A stretch of DNA of 64,000 nucleotides from JBEKYD01 sp052148435 (lineage in GTDB: Bacteria > Acidobacteriota > Terriglobia > Bryobacterales > Bryobacteraceae), in the NCBI GenBank assembly GCA_052148435.1, contig JBKQIF010000097.1, positions 1-64,000 of the forward strand, in the 5' to 3' direction. The notes below the pieces were generated by a model, which had not been told where the DNA came from, made no database searches, and saw only the letters and a list, made by a program, of their open reading frames with translations. Below are positions 7,584-15,233 of this stretch, one piece after another. Within the stretch, counting starts at the first letter, position 1; each line of letters starts with the position of its first letter. A program made the translations under genes and the position numbers.

Positions 7584-8612
7584 ATGAGACGTGGATTCGC
7601 ATCGCTGCTCGCAATCGTTACCGCTCTGAGCCTGTCGGCTCCGGGCGCGTTGGCCGACGACAAGAAAAAAGACCCCGATGCGATCGGCGAGCGCGACGTT
7701 TCCGGTGGCGTCAACTTCTATTCGCTTGAGCACGAAATCGCTCTGGGCAAACAGTTGGCGCAGGAAGTCGAACGCCAGGCCAAAATCATCGACGACCCGA
7801 CGATTGCCGAATACGTCAACCGCGTGGGCCAGAACATCGTCCGCAACTCCGACGCCAAGGTGCCGTTCACCATTAAGGTTCTGGACACCGAGGAAGTCAA
7901 CGCGTTTGCTTTGCCAGGCGGTTTCTTCTTCGTGAACTCGGGGCTGATTCTGAAAGCCGACACGGAGGCGGAACTGGCCGGCGTAATGGCCCACGAAATC
8001 GCCCACGTGGCCTGCCGCCACGGCACGCGTAACGCCACTAAGGCCGACATGATGCAGATCGGCGCCATCGCCGGATCGATCTTCCTGGGCGGCTGGACGG
8101 GATACGCAATCCGGCAGGGCATGGGCCTGGCAATCCCCATGGGATACCTGGCCTTCACTCGCGGCGCCGAAAAAGAGGCCGACTACTTCGGCTTGCAGTA
8201 TATGTACAAGTCCGGCTACGATCCGAACGCGTTCGTGGACTTCTTCGAAAAGCTCCAAACCATGGAAAAGAAAAAGCCCGGGACGATTTCCAAGGTGTTT
8301 TCGACCCACCCGATGAACGACGACCGCATCAAGTCCGCGCAGAACGAGATCGGTACGATTCTGAAGTCCCAACCGGAATACGTGGTCAACACGTCCGAGT
8401 TTAACGATGTCAGGGACCGCCTGGCCATGATGCACAACCGCCGCAAACCGGATTCGAAAGACGATCCGAACCGGCCGCGCCTGCGCCGCAACACCAACGG
8501 CCCGGTCGATCCCGGCGGCGGCACCACTACCACCGACGACGGTGACGACCGTCCCACGCTGAAACGTCGCGACGCCAGCGGTGGCGGCAACGACAATAAC
8601 AACAATAACTAA
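7584..8612 (+). CDS. M48 family zinc metalloprotease, periplasmic
   Basis: 342 residues with a signal peptide (residues 1-24, cleavage near GALADD). The zinc site HEIAH is at residues 137-141 in VMAHEIAHVACRHGTRN, and the third ligand is Glu198 in GAEKEADYFGLQYM. The following FSTHPMNDDRI block is typical of the BepA/YfgC and LoiP-like periplasmic proteases that degrade misfolded outer-membrane proteins. The tetratricopeptide tail of BepA is missing; instead the C-terminus is a low-complexity, Asp/Thr/Gly-rich tail ending in a run of Asn. A TATAGT hexamer at 7555-7560 may be its -10 box. Single-gene transcription unit. Confidence 0.9.
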   Translation: MRRGFASLLAIVTALSLSAPGALADDKKKDPDAIGERDVSGGVNFYSLEHEIALGKQLAQEVERQAKIIDDPTIAEYVNRVGQNIVRNSDAKVPFTIKVLDTEEVNAFALPGGFFFVNSGLILKADTEAELAGVMAHEIAHVACRHGTRNATKADMMQIGAIAGSIFLGGWTGYAIRQGMGLAIPMGYLAFTRGAEKEADYFGLQYMYKSGYDPNAFVDFFEKLQTMEKKKPGTISKVFSTHPMNDDRIKSAQNEIGTILKSQPEYVVNTSEFNDVRDRLAMMHNRRKPDSKDDPNRPRLRRNTNGPVDPGGGTTTTDDGDDRPTLKRRDASGGGNDNNNNN

Positions 8613-8765
8613 AGCAGTCAGCTATCGCCGCTCCGCCGTGGCCGTAAGCCGACAGCTTCGGTCACGCTCATTTCCCTGCCCCGAAAGGGGCTCGTTCGGC
8701 ATTTTCCTCCTCACGAAGCTAACCACCCCGCCCGTATCCCCCTGAGCCCATTGCGAATATTTTTC

Positions 8766-8810
8766 TTGACGACAATCACAAATTGCAATATATTGATTTC
8801 ATATTGCGAT
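8766..8810 (+). promoter_or_regulatory. Promoter and operator of the flotillin-PspA operon
   Basis: A strong promoter: TTGACG (8766-8771), 17 bp, TATATT (8789-8794). An inverted repeat overlaps and follows the -10: ATTGCAATAT (8782-8791) and ATATTGCGAT (8801-8810), matching at nine of ten positions, with a 9-bp spacer. The first gene of the operon encodes an XRE regulator, so repression of its own promoter through this site is likely. The region is clearly more AT-rich than its surroundings. Confidence 0.68.
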
Positions 8811-8827
8811 AAAGAGTGATCGTCGCT

Positions 8828-9313
8828 ATGAAGCTGGGAGAAAAACTTCGCTACCTCCGCGAGGTGGAAGGTACGCTGCGCGGGCTCAAACGGGAGCTGT
8901 CGCAACAGGAGATGGCGCGTCTGATCCGGAAGGAACTGGGCAAGTCGATCAGTCAAAGCTACCTCTCGCAGATCGAAAGCGGAGCGCGGCCGCACCTGAC
9001 CAATTCCACGCGGATGCTGCTGGCGCGGTTCTTCCAGGTACATCCGGGATACCTGGTGGACGATCCGGAGGGATTTCAGAACGAGCTGATTTCGGACGTG
9101 GGCGCGCTGGAGGACAAGCTGGACCTGTGGCTGATTTCGGGGGCGGAACGGTTTCGCCGTGAACCGGAGCTGTCCCGGGCGCTGCTCGGGATCGCCAAAC
9201 ACGCCGATTCCAGAATGTGCCTGGTCGTGCTGAGCCGCATTTTGGAAAATCCCGGGCTGGCGGAGCGGCTGCTCGAGGTGCTGCGGCCGGCCGAAGCCAG
9301 GAGGCAATCATGA
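8828..9313 (+). CDS. XRE-family transcriptional regulator, head of envelope-stress operon
   Basis: 161 residues. The N-terminal half is a Cro/CI-type helix-turn-helix: GEKLRYLREVEG, LSQQEMARLIRKEL and SISQSYLSQIESGARPHLT, where SYLSQIESG is the recognition helix signature. The C-terminal half is helical (ELISDVGALEDKLDLWLISG onward) and may sense or oligomerise. Start at ATG 8828, about 11 nt after AAAGAG; a GTG at 8816 is also in frame. The stop overlaps the next start as ATGA. The inverted repeat at 8782-8810 is its probable operator. It controls genes for membrane integrity, so its signal may be a membrane state; this is inference. Confidence 0.88.
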   Translation: MKLGEKLRYLREVEGTLRGLKRELSQQEMARLIRKELGKSISQSYLSQIESGARPHLTNSTRMLLARFFQVHPGYLVDDPEGFQNELISDVGALEDKLDLWLISGAERFRREPELSRALLGIAKHADSRMCLVVLSRILENPGLAERLLEVLRPAEARRQS

Positions 9314-9876
9314 CTTGGGTGGATTTCTACTTTGCTTGTTTCATCGCGGGCTTCGGGTTGAGCGTGCTGGCGCTGTTGGCGGGCGGCACGCACCTGCACG
9401 TGCCGCATCTCCATTTGCCCCACGGGCTGCAGGCGCCGCACGCCGCCAGGGGCACGCCGGTGTTCAACTTCGCCACGCTGGCGGCGTTTCTGGTGTGGTT
9501 CGGCGGGGTGGGCTATCTGCTGTCGCGCTACTACGCGGTTTGGTACGTGGTGGCGCTGGGCGTGGCGGTATTGAGCGGACTGGGAGCGGCTTCGATCGCC
9601 TTCTGGTTCCTGGCCAAGGTGCTGATGGCGCAGGAGGCGCCGCTCGACCCCGCCGATTACGACATGGTCGGCGTGCTGGGGCGGTTGAGCATTTCCATCC
9701 GTCCCGGCGGCACCGGGGAGTTGATCTATTCGCAGGAGGGCACGCGCCGCGTGGCCGGCGCGCGCTCCGAGGATGGCGCGGCTATCCCCCGAGGCACCGA
9801 AGTAATCGTCACCCGCTATGAGAAAGGCATAGCGTACGTGCGCCCGTGGGTGGACCCCGCGGACGAGTTCGAGTAG
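9310..9876 (+). CDS. NfeD/YuaF-like membrane protein
   Basis: 188 residues preceded by AGGAGG (9299-9304) and overlapping the regulator gene by 4 nt. The N-terminus is a transmembrane helix (FACFIAGFGLSVLALLAG) followed by a His-rich loop HLHVPHLHLPHG, then two more hydrophobic segments (FNFATLAAFLVWFGGVGYLL and VVALGVAVLSGLGAASIAFW). The C-terminal 70 residues (VGVLGRLSISIRPGGTGELI to IAYVRPWV) fit the OB-fold of NfeD proteins. Such proteins are encoded next to flotillins (yuaF-floT in Bacillus) and affect membrane fluidity microdomains, which matches the next gene. The His-rich loop could bind metal. Confidence 0.8.
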   Translation: MTWVDFYFACFIAGFGLSVLALLAGGTHLHVPHLHLPHGLQAPHAARGTPVFNFATLAAFLVWFGGVGYLLSRYYAVWYVVALGVAVLSGLGAASIAFWFLAKVLMAQEAPLDPADYDMVGVLGRLSISIRPGGTGELIYSQEGTRRVAGARSEDGAAIPRGTEVIVTRYEKGIAYVRPWVDPADEFE

Positions 9877-9909
9877 CGTTCGGCGAAAAGCGAACGCGAG
9901 GAAAACCGG

Positions 9910-11334
9910 TTGAAGTTTATGAACAACGAAATGTACGTGATTGTGGCGCTGGGGATATTGGCGCTGCTGTTCCTTCTGAGCGCGCTGGCCAAGCTGTTCC
10001 GCAAGGCCGGCCCGCATGAAGCGTTGATTGTTTACGGCTTCCGCGGCACCCGCGTGGTGAAGGGCCGGGGCACGGTGATTTTCCCGATGGTGGAGAATTG
10101 CCGCGGCTTGTCGCTGGAGCTGATGTCGTTCGACGTGGCTCCCAAACAGGACCTCTACACGCGGCAGGGCGTGGCCGTAACCGTGGAAGCGGTGGCGCAG
10201 ATCAAGGTGAAGTCGGATCCGGAATCGATTCTGACCGCTTCCGAGCAGTTTCTGACCAAGTCGCCGGATGAGAGGGAAGCCCTGATCCGCCTGGTGATGG
10301 AAGGCCACCTGCGCGGCATCATCGGCCAGTTGACGGTGGAAGAGATCGTCAAGCAGCCGGAAATGGTGGGCGACCGAATGCGCTCCACCTGCGCCGACGA
10401 CATGACCAAAATGGGCCTGGAAGTGATTTCGTTCACCATCAAGGAAGTTCGCGATAAGAACGAATACATCACCAACATGGGCCGGCCGGACATCGCCCGC
10501 ATCAAGCGCGACGCCGACGTGGCCACCGCCGAAGCCGATCGCGATACCGCCATCAAGCGTGCCCAGGCGGCGCGCGAATCGGCCATCGCCAAAGCCAATG
10601 CCGATCAGGAACGGGTGCTGGCCGAAACCCTGTCTCAGACCAAACAGGCCGAAGCGACCCGCGACCTGGAAGTCAAGAAAGCCGAATACCAGGAGCTGGT
10701 GAAGAAGCAGCAGGCGCAGGCCGACAAAGCGTACGAGATCCAGGCCAACGTGATGCAGCAACAGGTGCGCGCCGAGGAAGTCACCATTCACCAGATCGAA
10801 AAGGAACACGAAGTCAAAGTGCAGGAAGCCGAAATCATGCGCCGCGATCGCGAGCTGACGGCTACCGTGCTAAAAGCGGCCGAATTCGAGCGGCAGCGCA
10901 TCGAAACCCTGGCCATGGCGGAAAAACAGCGGCTCACCATCGAAGCCGAAGGCAAGGCGGCATCCATCCGCATGCAGGGCGAGGCCGAAGCCGAGATCAT
11001 CTTCAAGAAGGGCGAAGCCGAAGCCAAGGCCATGAACGTCAAGGCGGCGGCGTACCAGGAATTCAACCAGGCGGCAATCGTGGACAAGCTGATCACCAGC
11101 ATGCCCGAAATCGTGAAAGCGCTGGCCGCGCCGCTGGCCAACGTGGACAAAATCACGGTGATCTCGACCGGCAGCGGCGACACCGCCGGATTGAACAAGA
11201 TCACCGGCGACCTGACCAAGATGGCCGCGCAGGTTCCAGCCCTGTTTGAAACTTTGTCCGGCATGCCGTTCAGCGAACTGTTCGCCAAGATCCGAACTAT
11301 TGGCGACAAAGCACCGAAACCAAAGTCTGAGTAA
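9910..11334 (+). CDS. Flotillin-family (SPFH) membrane scaffold protein
   Basis: 474 residues. An N-terminal membrane segment (VIVALGILALLFLLSALAKLF) is followed by the SPFH/band 7 domain (about 30-200: ALIVYGFRG, LELMSFDVAPKQDLYTRQG, QLTVEEI) and a long Ala/Glu-rich coiled coil (about 200-400) with repeated EAEA and KAEA. The C-terminus carries the flotillin pattern ISTGSGDTAGLNKITGDL. Flotillins organise membrane microdomains. A TTG start at 9910 is favoured because GAGG (9898-9901) lies 8 nt upstream; ATG 9919 is the alternative. Third gene of the operon, upstream of pspA. Confidence 0.92.
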   Translation: MKFMNNEMYVIVALGILALLFLLSALAKLFRKAGPHEALIVYGFRGTRVVKGRGTVIFPMVENCRGLSLELMSFDVAPKQDLYTRQGVAVTVEAVAQIKVKSDPESILTASEQFLTKSPDEREALIRLVMEGHLRGIIGQLTVEEIVKQPEMVGDRMRSTCADDMTKMGLEVISFTIKEVRDKNEYITNMGRPDIARIKRDADVATAEADRDTAIKRAQAARESAIAKANADQERVLAETLSQTKQAEATRDLEVKKAEYQELVKKQQAQADKAYEIQANVMQQQVRAEEVTIHQIEKEHEVKVQEAEIMRRDRELTATVLKAAEFERQRIETLAMAEKQRLTIEAEGKAASIRMQGEAEAEIIFKKGEAEAKAMNVKAAAYQEFNQAAIVDKLITSMPEIVKALAAPLANVDKITVISTGSGDTAGLNKITGDLTKMAAQVPALFETLSGMPFSELFAKIRTIGDKAPKPKSE

Positions 11335-11348
11335 GTAAGGAGTATCCC

Positions 11349-12011
11349 ATGGCACTGTTAGAGCGAGTCTCAACCCTCATACGGGCGAATCTCAACGACC
11401 TGGTGGATAAGGCCGAAGATCCGGAAAAAATGATCAAGCAGGTGATTCTCGATATGGAGAACCAACTGTTGCAGGTCAAGACCCAGGTGGCGATTTCGAT
11501 CGCCGACCAGCACGTACTGGAAAAAAGGCTGGCGGAAACCGCGGAAAGCGAAAAGCAGTGGATGCACCGCGCCGACCTGGCCCTGGACAAGAAAGACGAC
11601 GCTCTGGCGCGGGCGGCTCTCGAGCGCGCCATGAGCTACCGGAATATGGCCACGGGCTTCCAGCAACAGGTGGAAGACCAGAAGCTGCAGGTGGAGAGCT
11701 TGAAAACCGCCCTGCTCAAACTGCAGCAGAAGCTGGCCGAGGCGCACGCCAAAAGCGACGTGCTGATCGCCCAGCACCGCCGCGCCCGCGCCATGAACAA
11801 AGCCACCGAGGCCGGCCACCCGATGGGCGGGGATACGGCCACGGCCGCGTTCGAGCGCATGAAGAACAAGGTCGATCATACCGAATCGACCGCGCAGGCC
11901 ACCGCCGAACTGGTGGGCGACGACGTGGAGGAGCGCTTCGCCGTGCTGGAAAAGCAGGACGAGGTGGAGCGCCTGTTGGCCGGTCTGAAAGCCAAAAGGA
12001 GCGAAAGGTAG
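11349..12011 (+). CDS. pspA: PspA/IM30 family membrane-stress protein
   Basis: 220 residues, almost wholly alpha-helical, with the family N-terminus ALLERVSTLIRANLNDLVDK and the signature DPEKMIKQVILDMENQLLQV. PspA is an ESCRT-III-like peripheral protein that coats damaged inner membrane and limits proton leak. An AAGGAG site precedes the ATG. The gene is 14 bp from the flotillin gene and 6 bp from the next. Unlike the E. coli psp locus there is no pspF; regulation is more likely through the XRE protein at the operon head. The C-terminus FAVLEKQDEVERLLAGLKAK is the usual helical end. Confidence 0.93.
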   Translation: MALLERVSTLIRANLNDLVDKAEDPEKMIKQVILDMENQLLQVKTQVAISIADQHVLEKRLAETAESEKQWMHRADLALDKKDDALARAALERAMSYRNMATGFQQQVEDQKLQVESLKTALLKLQQKLAEAHAKSDVLIAQHRRARAMNKATEAGHPMGGDTATAAFERMKNKVDHTESTAQATAELVGDDVEERFAVLEKQDEVERLLAGLKAKRSER

Positions 12012-12017
12012 CGCGGT

Positions 12018-12413
12018 ATGACGCACTACGGAAAAAGCGATTGGTGGTTGATCCTGGCCGTGGCGGCAGGCGTGGCAATCAGCTTGACCGCCGGCCTGTA
12101 CTGGGTCGGCGGTCCGGCGCTGCTGGTTCTGATATTGTGCCTGTACCCGCAAACGTATCGAACCACCCCGCGGGGCCTGATCGTCCAGACCGGCCTGATA
12201 CGGCGTTTCATTCCCTACGATGCGATTACCCTGGTCGCGCCGTGCACGGGCGTGAGCACGGCGCTGGCGGTGGATGGGGTGAGCATCCGCTATGGAGCGC
12301 GGTCGGAAGTGCGCATCGCGCCGGCGGACGCGGCCGGGTTCATCGCCGACGTGGCTGCGCACGCCCCGCACCTGAACCGGCGGGAGCGCGGCTGGACGGT
12401 GTTGTTCGCGTAG
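12018..12413 (+). CDS. Membrane-anchored PH-domain-like protein
   Basis: 131 residues. Two close hydrophobic segments at the N-terminus (WWLILAVAAGVAISLTAGLY and GGPALLVLILCLYP) form a membrane hairpin. The remainder is strand-rich: YRTTPRGLIVQTGLIRRFIP, YDAITLVAPCTG, VSIRYGARSEVRIAPADAAG. 'x-T-x-x-G-L-x-x-x-x-G-x-x-x-R-x-I-P-Y-x-x-I' is the pattern of bacterial PH (YdbS/bPH) domains, which probably contact lipid or envelope proteins. Last gene of the operon, followed by a strong hairpin. Function inferred from context only. Confidence 0.72.
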   Translation: MTHYGKSDWWLILAVAAGVAISLTAGLYWVGGPALLVLILCLYPQTYRTTPRGLIVQTGLIRRFIPYDAITLVAPCTGVSTALAVDGVSIRYGARSEVRIAPADAAGFIADVAAHAPHLNRRERGWTVLFA

Positions 12414-12426
12414 CTTCCTTCTTGTG

Positions 12427-12504
12427 GGGCAGGTTTCGCCTGCCCTTCCACAGGCTAAAGCCTGTGCCACCGGCTGATTCAGGTGGCACAGGCTTTAGCC
12501 TGTG
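12427..12504. terminator. Double hairpin between convergent genes; inverted pair of 23-bp repeats
   Basis: First hairpin: GGGCAGG (12427-12433) and CCTGCCC (12439-12445). Second: a perfect 23-bp inverted repeat, arms 12449-12471 and 12482-12504 with a 10-nt loop, each arm containing ACAGGCTAAAGCCTGT. It lies between the end of the flotillin-PspA operon and the convergent glycine-zipper gene and would serve as a two-way terminator. Each arm is a full copy of the dispersed 23-bp repeat. Confidence 0.75.
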
Positions 12505-12514
12505 AACAAGCTCC

Positions 12515-13612
12515 TCATCCGCCCAGGTGTTCGGTCAGCGTTACCGGCGTTCGCAGGCGGAAGGTGATGCGGGTTTCGGGCGGGAGCGCGGCCGGGCGGG
12601 TGCGCGAGAGCGCTACGCCGCCGGCCCCGGCTCCCGCGCCCGCGCCGGCCCCGATGGCAGCGCCTTTGCCGCCGCCCACGATTCCCCCGATGACCGCACC
12701 CAGCACGGCGCCGCCGGCCACGGTTTCGACGTCCGCGTTGCGGTTGGGCTCGGCGTGCTTTTCAAAGCTATCGGTATGAATCGCCACCTGCTGGCCATCG
12801 GAAGTATTCAGGCGGGTCAGCTCCACGGCGATGCCCGCGGCGTTGCCCAGCTTGCCGGGATTGGAGGCCACTACCCGGCCCTCCACCCGCGCGCCTCGCT
12901 CGGCAATCACGAAGCCGTCCACAACCAGCTCGTGGTCAAGCGTGGCGGTGAACCGATCGCCGGGAGCATTCCGGTCCGAAGAGAGGCCGTCCAACAGGCG
13001 CACCGGGATCGACAGCCCGGCGTTCAGCGTCACTGTGCTGGGGGTTCGCTCAGTCGGAGGCGGAGGCGGAGGCGGAGGTGCGTTCTCCGTCTCGGGGCGT
13101 GCGGGTGGAGCGGCGTCGCGTGGGGTAGGCCTTTGGCCTGCGGCGCTTGCCATAGGTTGCGGATCCAGCTGAGGAACCGGAAGCGCGGGCGCCATCGGTT
13201 CGGGATCGGCGGCGGGCGGCGGCGGCGCGCTCGCCGGCGGGCTCACCGGCGGCGGATCGCTCGGGCGAGCCCAGGGTGCTGCGTGGGCGGGCGGTTCCGT
13301 GGTGGCCAGCGTGCGCGGATGGAACGGCGATGGCCGCGACGATTGGCGGCGCGCCGGAGCCACGGCTGGTGCGGGCTGGGCAGCGGGGCTGGCGGCCGGG
13401 ACCGGTTCCACCGGCGGCGTGGGCGTGGGCTCCGCCGCGGCGGCGGGTTCGGGCGCCGAAGCGGGGATGGCCGCGGCGGGTGCGCCCGGCGCGGGTGGAT
13501 TGGTCTGCGCCAGGTTGCCTGGATGCTGCCGCCGCAGTTCCACCACATCCATCACCGCGGCTCCGCCCAAGGCGCCTGCCAGCACCAGAATCACGATATG
13601 TACCGGCCGCAT
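12515..13612 (-). CDS. Proline-rich exported protein with C-terminal glycine zipper
   Basis: 365 residues with an AGGAG site ahead of the ATG. Residues 1-22 form a membrane anchor or signal (VHIVILVLAGALGGAAVM). About 35-195 is a Pro/Ala-rich low-complexity stalk. From about 195 a strand-rich domain begins (STVTLNAGLSIPVRLLDGL, then GDRFTATLDHELVVDG, IAERGARVEGRVV), followed by a glycine zipper (VLGAVIGGIVGGGKGAAIG) and the end PPETRITFRLRTPV. The same order of elements occurs at the C-terminus of the Ser/Thr kinase at 30905-32740. The protein probably spans or rests on the periplasm and outer membrane. It is divergent from dusB. No known function. Confidence 0.75.
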   Translation of the reverse strand: MRPVHIVILVLAGALGGAAVMDVVELRRQHPGNLAQTNPPAPGAPAAAIPASAPEPAAAAEPTPTPPVEPVPAASPAAQPAPAVAPARRQSSRPSPFHPRTLATTEPPAHAAPWARPSDPPPVSPPASAPPPPAADPEPMAPALPVPQLDPQPMASAAGQRPTPRDAAPPARPETENAPPPPPPPPTERTPSTVTLNAGLSIPVRLLDGLSSDRNAPGDRFTATLDHELVVDGFVIAERGARVEGRVVASNPGKLGNAAGIAVELTRLNTSDGQQVAIHTDSFEKHAEPNRNADVETVAGGAVLGAVIGGIVGGGKGAAIGAGAGAGAGAGGVALSRTRPAALPPETRITFRLRTPVTLTEHLGG

Positions 13613-13698
13613 AGTTGCTCCTAGTGCTGATGGACGCCTGCGCCGAAAGTTCCGTTTCTATCCGGGAAACGTTAAAATCAGATCATCCGCGCGGTTTC

Positions 13699-14718
13699 AT
13701 GATTAAGTTCCCGGACCATTTTTCGATTGGTAAGATGCGCATCGCACCGGCCACGGTACTGGCGCCCATGGCGGGCGTGACCGACACCGTGTTCCGCCGC
13801 TTCATCCGCGATTTGAGCGGCTGCGGGTTGATGATGACCGAATTCACCAGCTCGCACGGAGTCAGGGCGTCGGCCGGCCGCAAGGTTTCGAGGACCCTGC
13901 GCCACCTGGCATTCGATCCGGAAGAGCATCCTATTTCGGCGCAATTGTTCGGCGCCGACCCGGCGGTAATGGCGGACGCCGCGCGGGTCTGCCAGCAACT
14001 GGGCTTCGATGTCCTGGACATCAATTTCGGCTGCCCGGTAAATAAGGTCGTCAAGTGCAACGGCGGTTCCGGCCTGTTGCGCGACCTGCCGCTGGTGGAG
14101 CGGCTGCTGCGCGAAGTGCGGCAGGCGATCTCGATTCCTTTCACCTTAAAGTATCGCGCCGGGTGGAACGACCGGGAGCTGGTGACGGTGCGCATGGCGC
14201 GGCTGGCGGAGGAATGCGGACTGGATGCCATCGCGCTGCATCCGCGCACGCGCGAGCAGGGCTATAGCGGGCGGGCCGACTGGAGCCGTATCGGGGAAGT
14301 GAAGGCCGCGGTGAAGATTCCGGTGATCGGCAACGGCGACGTCGTTACGCCGGAGGATGCCGTCCGCATGGTGCGGGAAACCGGCTGCGATGCGGTCATG
14401 ATCGGCCGCGCCGCCAGCTCCAATCCGTGGATCTTCCGCCAGATCGCGCAGTACGCGGAAACCGGCAGTTACGATCAACCCACCGAGGAAGACCGTTACT
14501 TAATGATGCGCCGCTATTACGAGATGCTGATCGGGCGCGGCGAGCGCGACACTACCGGAAAGATGAAACAGTTCGCAACCTACTTCACTCACGGCGTACG
14601 CCATGGGGCGCAGCTTCGCGCCGCCATCTACCATGCGGTGGAACCGGCGGCCATTCTCGATCTGGTAGACGAATTTTTCCAGTCCGAAGCACTTACCCCG
14701 GTGAAGACCGCCCAGTGA
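13699..14718 (+). CDS. dusB: tRNA-dihydrouridine synthase, DusB type
   Basis: 339-residue flavoenzyme that reduces uridine to dihydrouridine in the D-loop of tRNAs. The TIM-barrel motifs are clear: VLAPMAGVTDTVFRRF (FMN phosphate region), ISAQLFGADP, the catalytic cysteine in DINFGCPVNKV, LKYRAGWN, ALHPRTREQGYSG and VIGNGDVVTPEDA. DusB (YohI) enzymes are often in operons with other genes; here the last four bases overlap the GTG start of rnhA, so the two are coupled. I start at ATG 13699, next to the conserved N-terminal FPDHFSIGKMRI; longer in-frame starts reach into the divergent promoter region. Confidence 0.93.
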   Translation: MIKFPDHFSIGKMRIAPATVLAPMAGVTDTVFRRFIRDLSGCGLMMTEFTSSHGVRASAGRKVSRTLRHLAFDPEEHPISAQLFGADPAVMADAARVCQQLGFDVLDINFGCPVNKVVKCNGGSGLLRDLPLVERLLREVRQAISIPFTLKYRAGWNDRELVTVRMARLAEECGLDAIALHPRTREQGYSGRADWSRIGEVKAAVKIPVIGNGDVVTPEDAVRMVRETGCDAVMIGRAASSNPWIFRQIAQYAETGSYDQPTEEDRYLMMRRYYEMLIGRGERDTTGKMKQFATYFTHGVRHGAQLRAAIYHAVEPAAILDLVDEFFQSEALTPVKTAQ

Positions 14719-15191
14719 AACAAGTCCAGTTGATTACCGACGGCGCGTGCCTGGGCAATCCCGGCCGCGGAGGATGGGCCGCGATCCTTCGTTATGGCGA
14801 CCGCAAGAAAGAGATGTGGGGCTCCCAGGCGCACACCACCAACAATCGCATGGAGCTGACCGCGGCCATTGAGGGGCTGCGCGTGTTGAAAGAAGCGTGC
14901 GCGGTGGAAGTGGTGACGGATTCCGAATATCTGAAGAACGGCATCACCACCTGGATTCACAACTGGAAGCGCAAAGGCTGGATGACGGCGGCCAAGAAAC
15001 CGGTGGTGAACCAGGATCTGTGGCAAGAGCTGGACGAACAGGCGAGCCGGCACAAAACCACCTGGACCTGGACCAAAGGTCACGCCTCGCACGCCGATAA
15101 CAACCGCTGCGACGAACTGGCCACGCAGGCGGCCAGGGAACAGAGTTCCAGCGGGGGCGCCGAAGCTTACCGAGGCGGGGTGGATTCTTAG
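14715..15191 (+). CDS. rnhA: Ribonuclease HI
   Basis: 158 residues. RNase HI cleaves the RNA strand of RNA-DNA hybrids, removing primers and R-loops. All four catalytic acids are visible: Asp in ITDGACLGNPG, Glu in NRMELTA, Asp in VTDSEYLKNG and Asp in NNRCDELA. The basic handle WIHNWKRKGWMTAAKKPV and the motif WTWTKGHASHADN are also typical. GTG start overlapping the dusB stop as GTGA. The last 15 residues (SSSGGAEAYRGGVDS) are a variable tail. Confidence 0.95.
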   Translation: MKQVQLITDGACLGNPGRGGWAAILRYGDRKKEMWGSQAHTTNNRMELTAAIEGLRVLKEACAVEVVTDSEYLKNGITTWIHNWKRKGWMTAAKKPVVNQDLWQELDEQASRHKTTWTWTKGHASHADNNRCDELATQAAREQSSSGGAEAYRGGVDS

Positions 15192-15233
15192 TCCGCGCGC
15201 CGCTTGACGGTCTGCGCCACGACCGGCCGCCTC

